Positions 63,255 through 64,000 of a stretch of DNA of 64,000 nt are shown one piece after another. Positions within the stretch are counted from its first letter, which is position 1. Each line of letters opens with the position of its first letter. The stretch is taken from NCBI GenBank assembly GCA_012845835.1, contig JABAKD010000010.1, forward strand, positions 12,862,473 through 12,926,472, read 5' to 3'. Both the position numbers and the translations under genes were made by a program. The notes below the pieces were generated by a model. The model was not told the origin of the DNA and made no database searches. It saw only the letters and a list, made by a program, of their open reading frames with translations. Source of the DNA: Undaria pinnatifida. Lineage: Eukaryota; Sar; Phaeophyceae; Laminariales; Alariaceae.

Positions 63255-63497
63255 TCTTGGCTTGACTCAACTTGAGTTGGCTGCAGTGAACTTGGCGTAC
63301 CTTGGCGTACGTTGGTGTAACGTGGCTTGGCTTGAAATGGCCTGGCCTGACTTGGCTCGGTTGGGCTTGCCTTGCGCTGTCTCTTCTGTTGTTGCTTTGC
63401 CGTGCCTTCTATGGTCTTGCCTCGCGTTGCGTTGGTTGCGTTGCGTTGTTGCGTTGCGTTGCGTTGCGTTGCGTTGCGTTGCGTTGCGTTGCGTTGC
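63255..63497 (+). repeat. CTTGG-rich stretch leading into (GTTGC)n
   Basis: CTTGGCTTGACTCAACTTGA, TTGGCGTACCTTGGCGTACG, then about 13 GTTGC units at 63425-63497. Confidence 0.88.
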
Positions 63498-64000
63498 CGA
63501 GCGTTTTTCGTTCTGGTCATATGTTCTTGCAGTTCCGCTGCCGCTAGCTATAATAAACTTGCACGAGGAGAGGGGAAGCGGGGGGGGGGGTACCGGTTTG
63601 CGGCTGGTTTTTCTATGGATTATTTATTTCCTGTAATTGGCTGTTATTTCCATTTACGGATACGGGTGCCGGTATCGTATCGTACCTCTTTTCATTATTT
63701 ACAGATGTATTGCATTAGATGTTATCCATCTACGCGTGCATAATATGTGGGCACACCTATGTATTTGTAGTGGCCGATCCCCGCGCCCGGCGACTGTCGG
63801 CGAACGATGTCAATGCCATGCAATCATAGAGCAATATATGCTATCAATAAAAATCATTAGCAGTCATTAGCGATCATGCGCACACGGTCATAGTCGTTCG
63901 TATCTTGCCGTTCTTACATGATATACGAGCACAGGAGCGGCAAGAGGCAATCGGCGGCAGAAAGACAGTGGCAGCGTCTGAATCTTGGGTGCGGCTAGTA
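63498..64000. other. No recognisable gene
   Basis: Short frames only; a G-run at 63579. Confidence 0.45.

Overview
This window reads as a eukaryotic nuclear genome segment that is gene-poor and crowded with repeats. Nothing in it looks prokaryotic: there are no operons, no ribosome-binding-site-led ORFs and no dense coding. Instead there are decayed retrotransposon reading frames, tRNA-headed SINE-like repeats with A and B boxes, long microsatellites and one gene split by introns with GT/AG borders. The LINE reverse-transcriptase remnants look to me like those of brown algae and other stramenopiles, but that is memory-based and could not be checked here. The organism should be treated as an unidentified, probably algal or protist, eukaryote.

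Layout. 1-2.4 kb: the 3' half of a Ty3/gypsy LTR retrotransposon (RNase H, a gap where the integrase core should be, a chromodomain-like piece, polypurine tract, candidate LTR). 2.4-9 kb: simple and degenerate tandem repeats (TTCTCAT, GTTAGCG, pyrimidine-rich). 9-15 kb: the most gene-like part. It holds an unidentified exon candidate on the + strand and a three-exon fragment of a FYVE zinc-finger gene on the - strand (14419 to 11799), whose large intron carries a minisatellite and a possible copia fragment. 15-18 kb: tandem arrays built from short palindromes (40-bp GCGGATATCCGC array, GGGTC/GACCC islands). 18-22.6 kb: a large foldback with arms of about 0.9 kb and nested direct duplications. 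23.7-25.3 kb: an 11-bp CpG-rich minisatellite of about 138 units. 26-32 kb: two more tandem arrays (about 98 bp and about 118 bp) among SINEs. 32-60 kb: interspersed SINE-like families, two LINE remnants (46.4-47.4 and 51.55-52.1 kb) and long (AAC/GTT)n tails. 60-64 kb: a cluster of pentanucleotide microsatellites.

Repeat families defined here by comparing copies within the window: (1) a roughly 60-70 bp terminal module in three subtypes (A, B, C), about 25 copies, each ending in an AT-rich tail and attached to different bodies; (2) a tRNA-headed SINE with A-tail; (3) a SINE-like family with an (AAC)n tail; (4) a third SINE-like family, 'SINE-3', with a conserved CACAAACTACGAGACAGAG core; (5) LINE 3' ends finishing in a C-run; (6) G-run-rich modules belonging to the large foldback element.

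The only ordinary host gene I can defend is the FYVE gene, whose product would bind phosphatidylinositol 3-phosphate on endosomal membranes. Everything else with coding character is mobile-element debris or too weak to name. The most unusual features are the shared terminal module on unrelated bodies, the foldback with recombination at that module, and the 11-bp array whose three forward frames read the same peptide.
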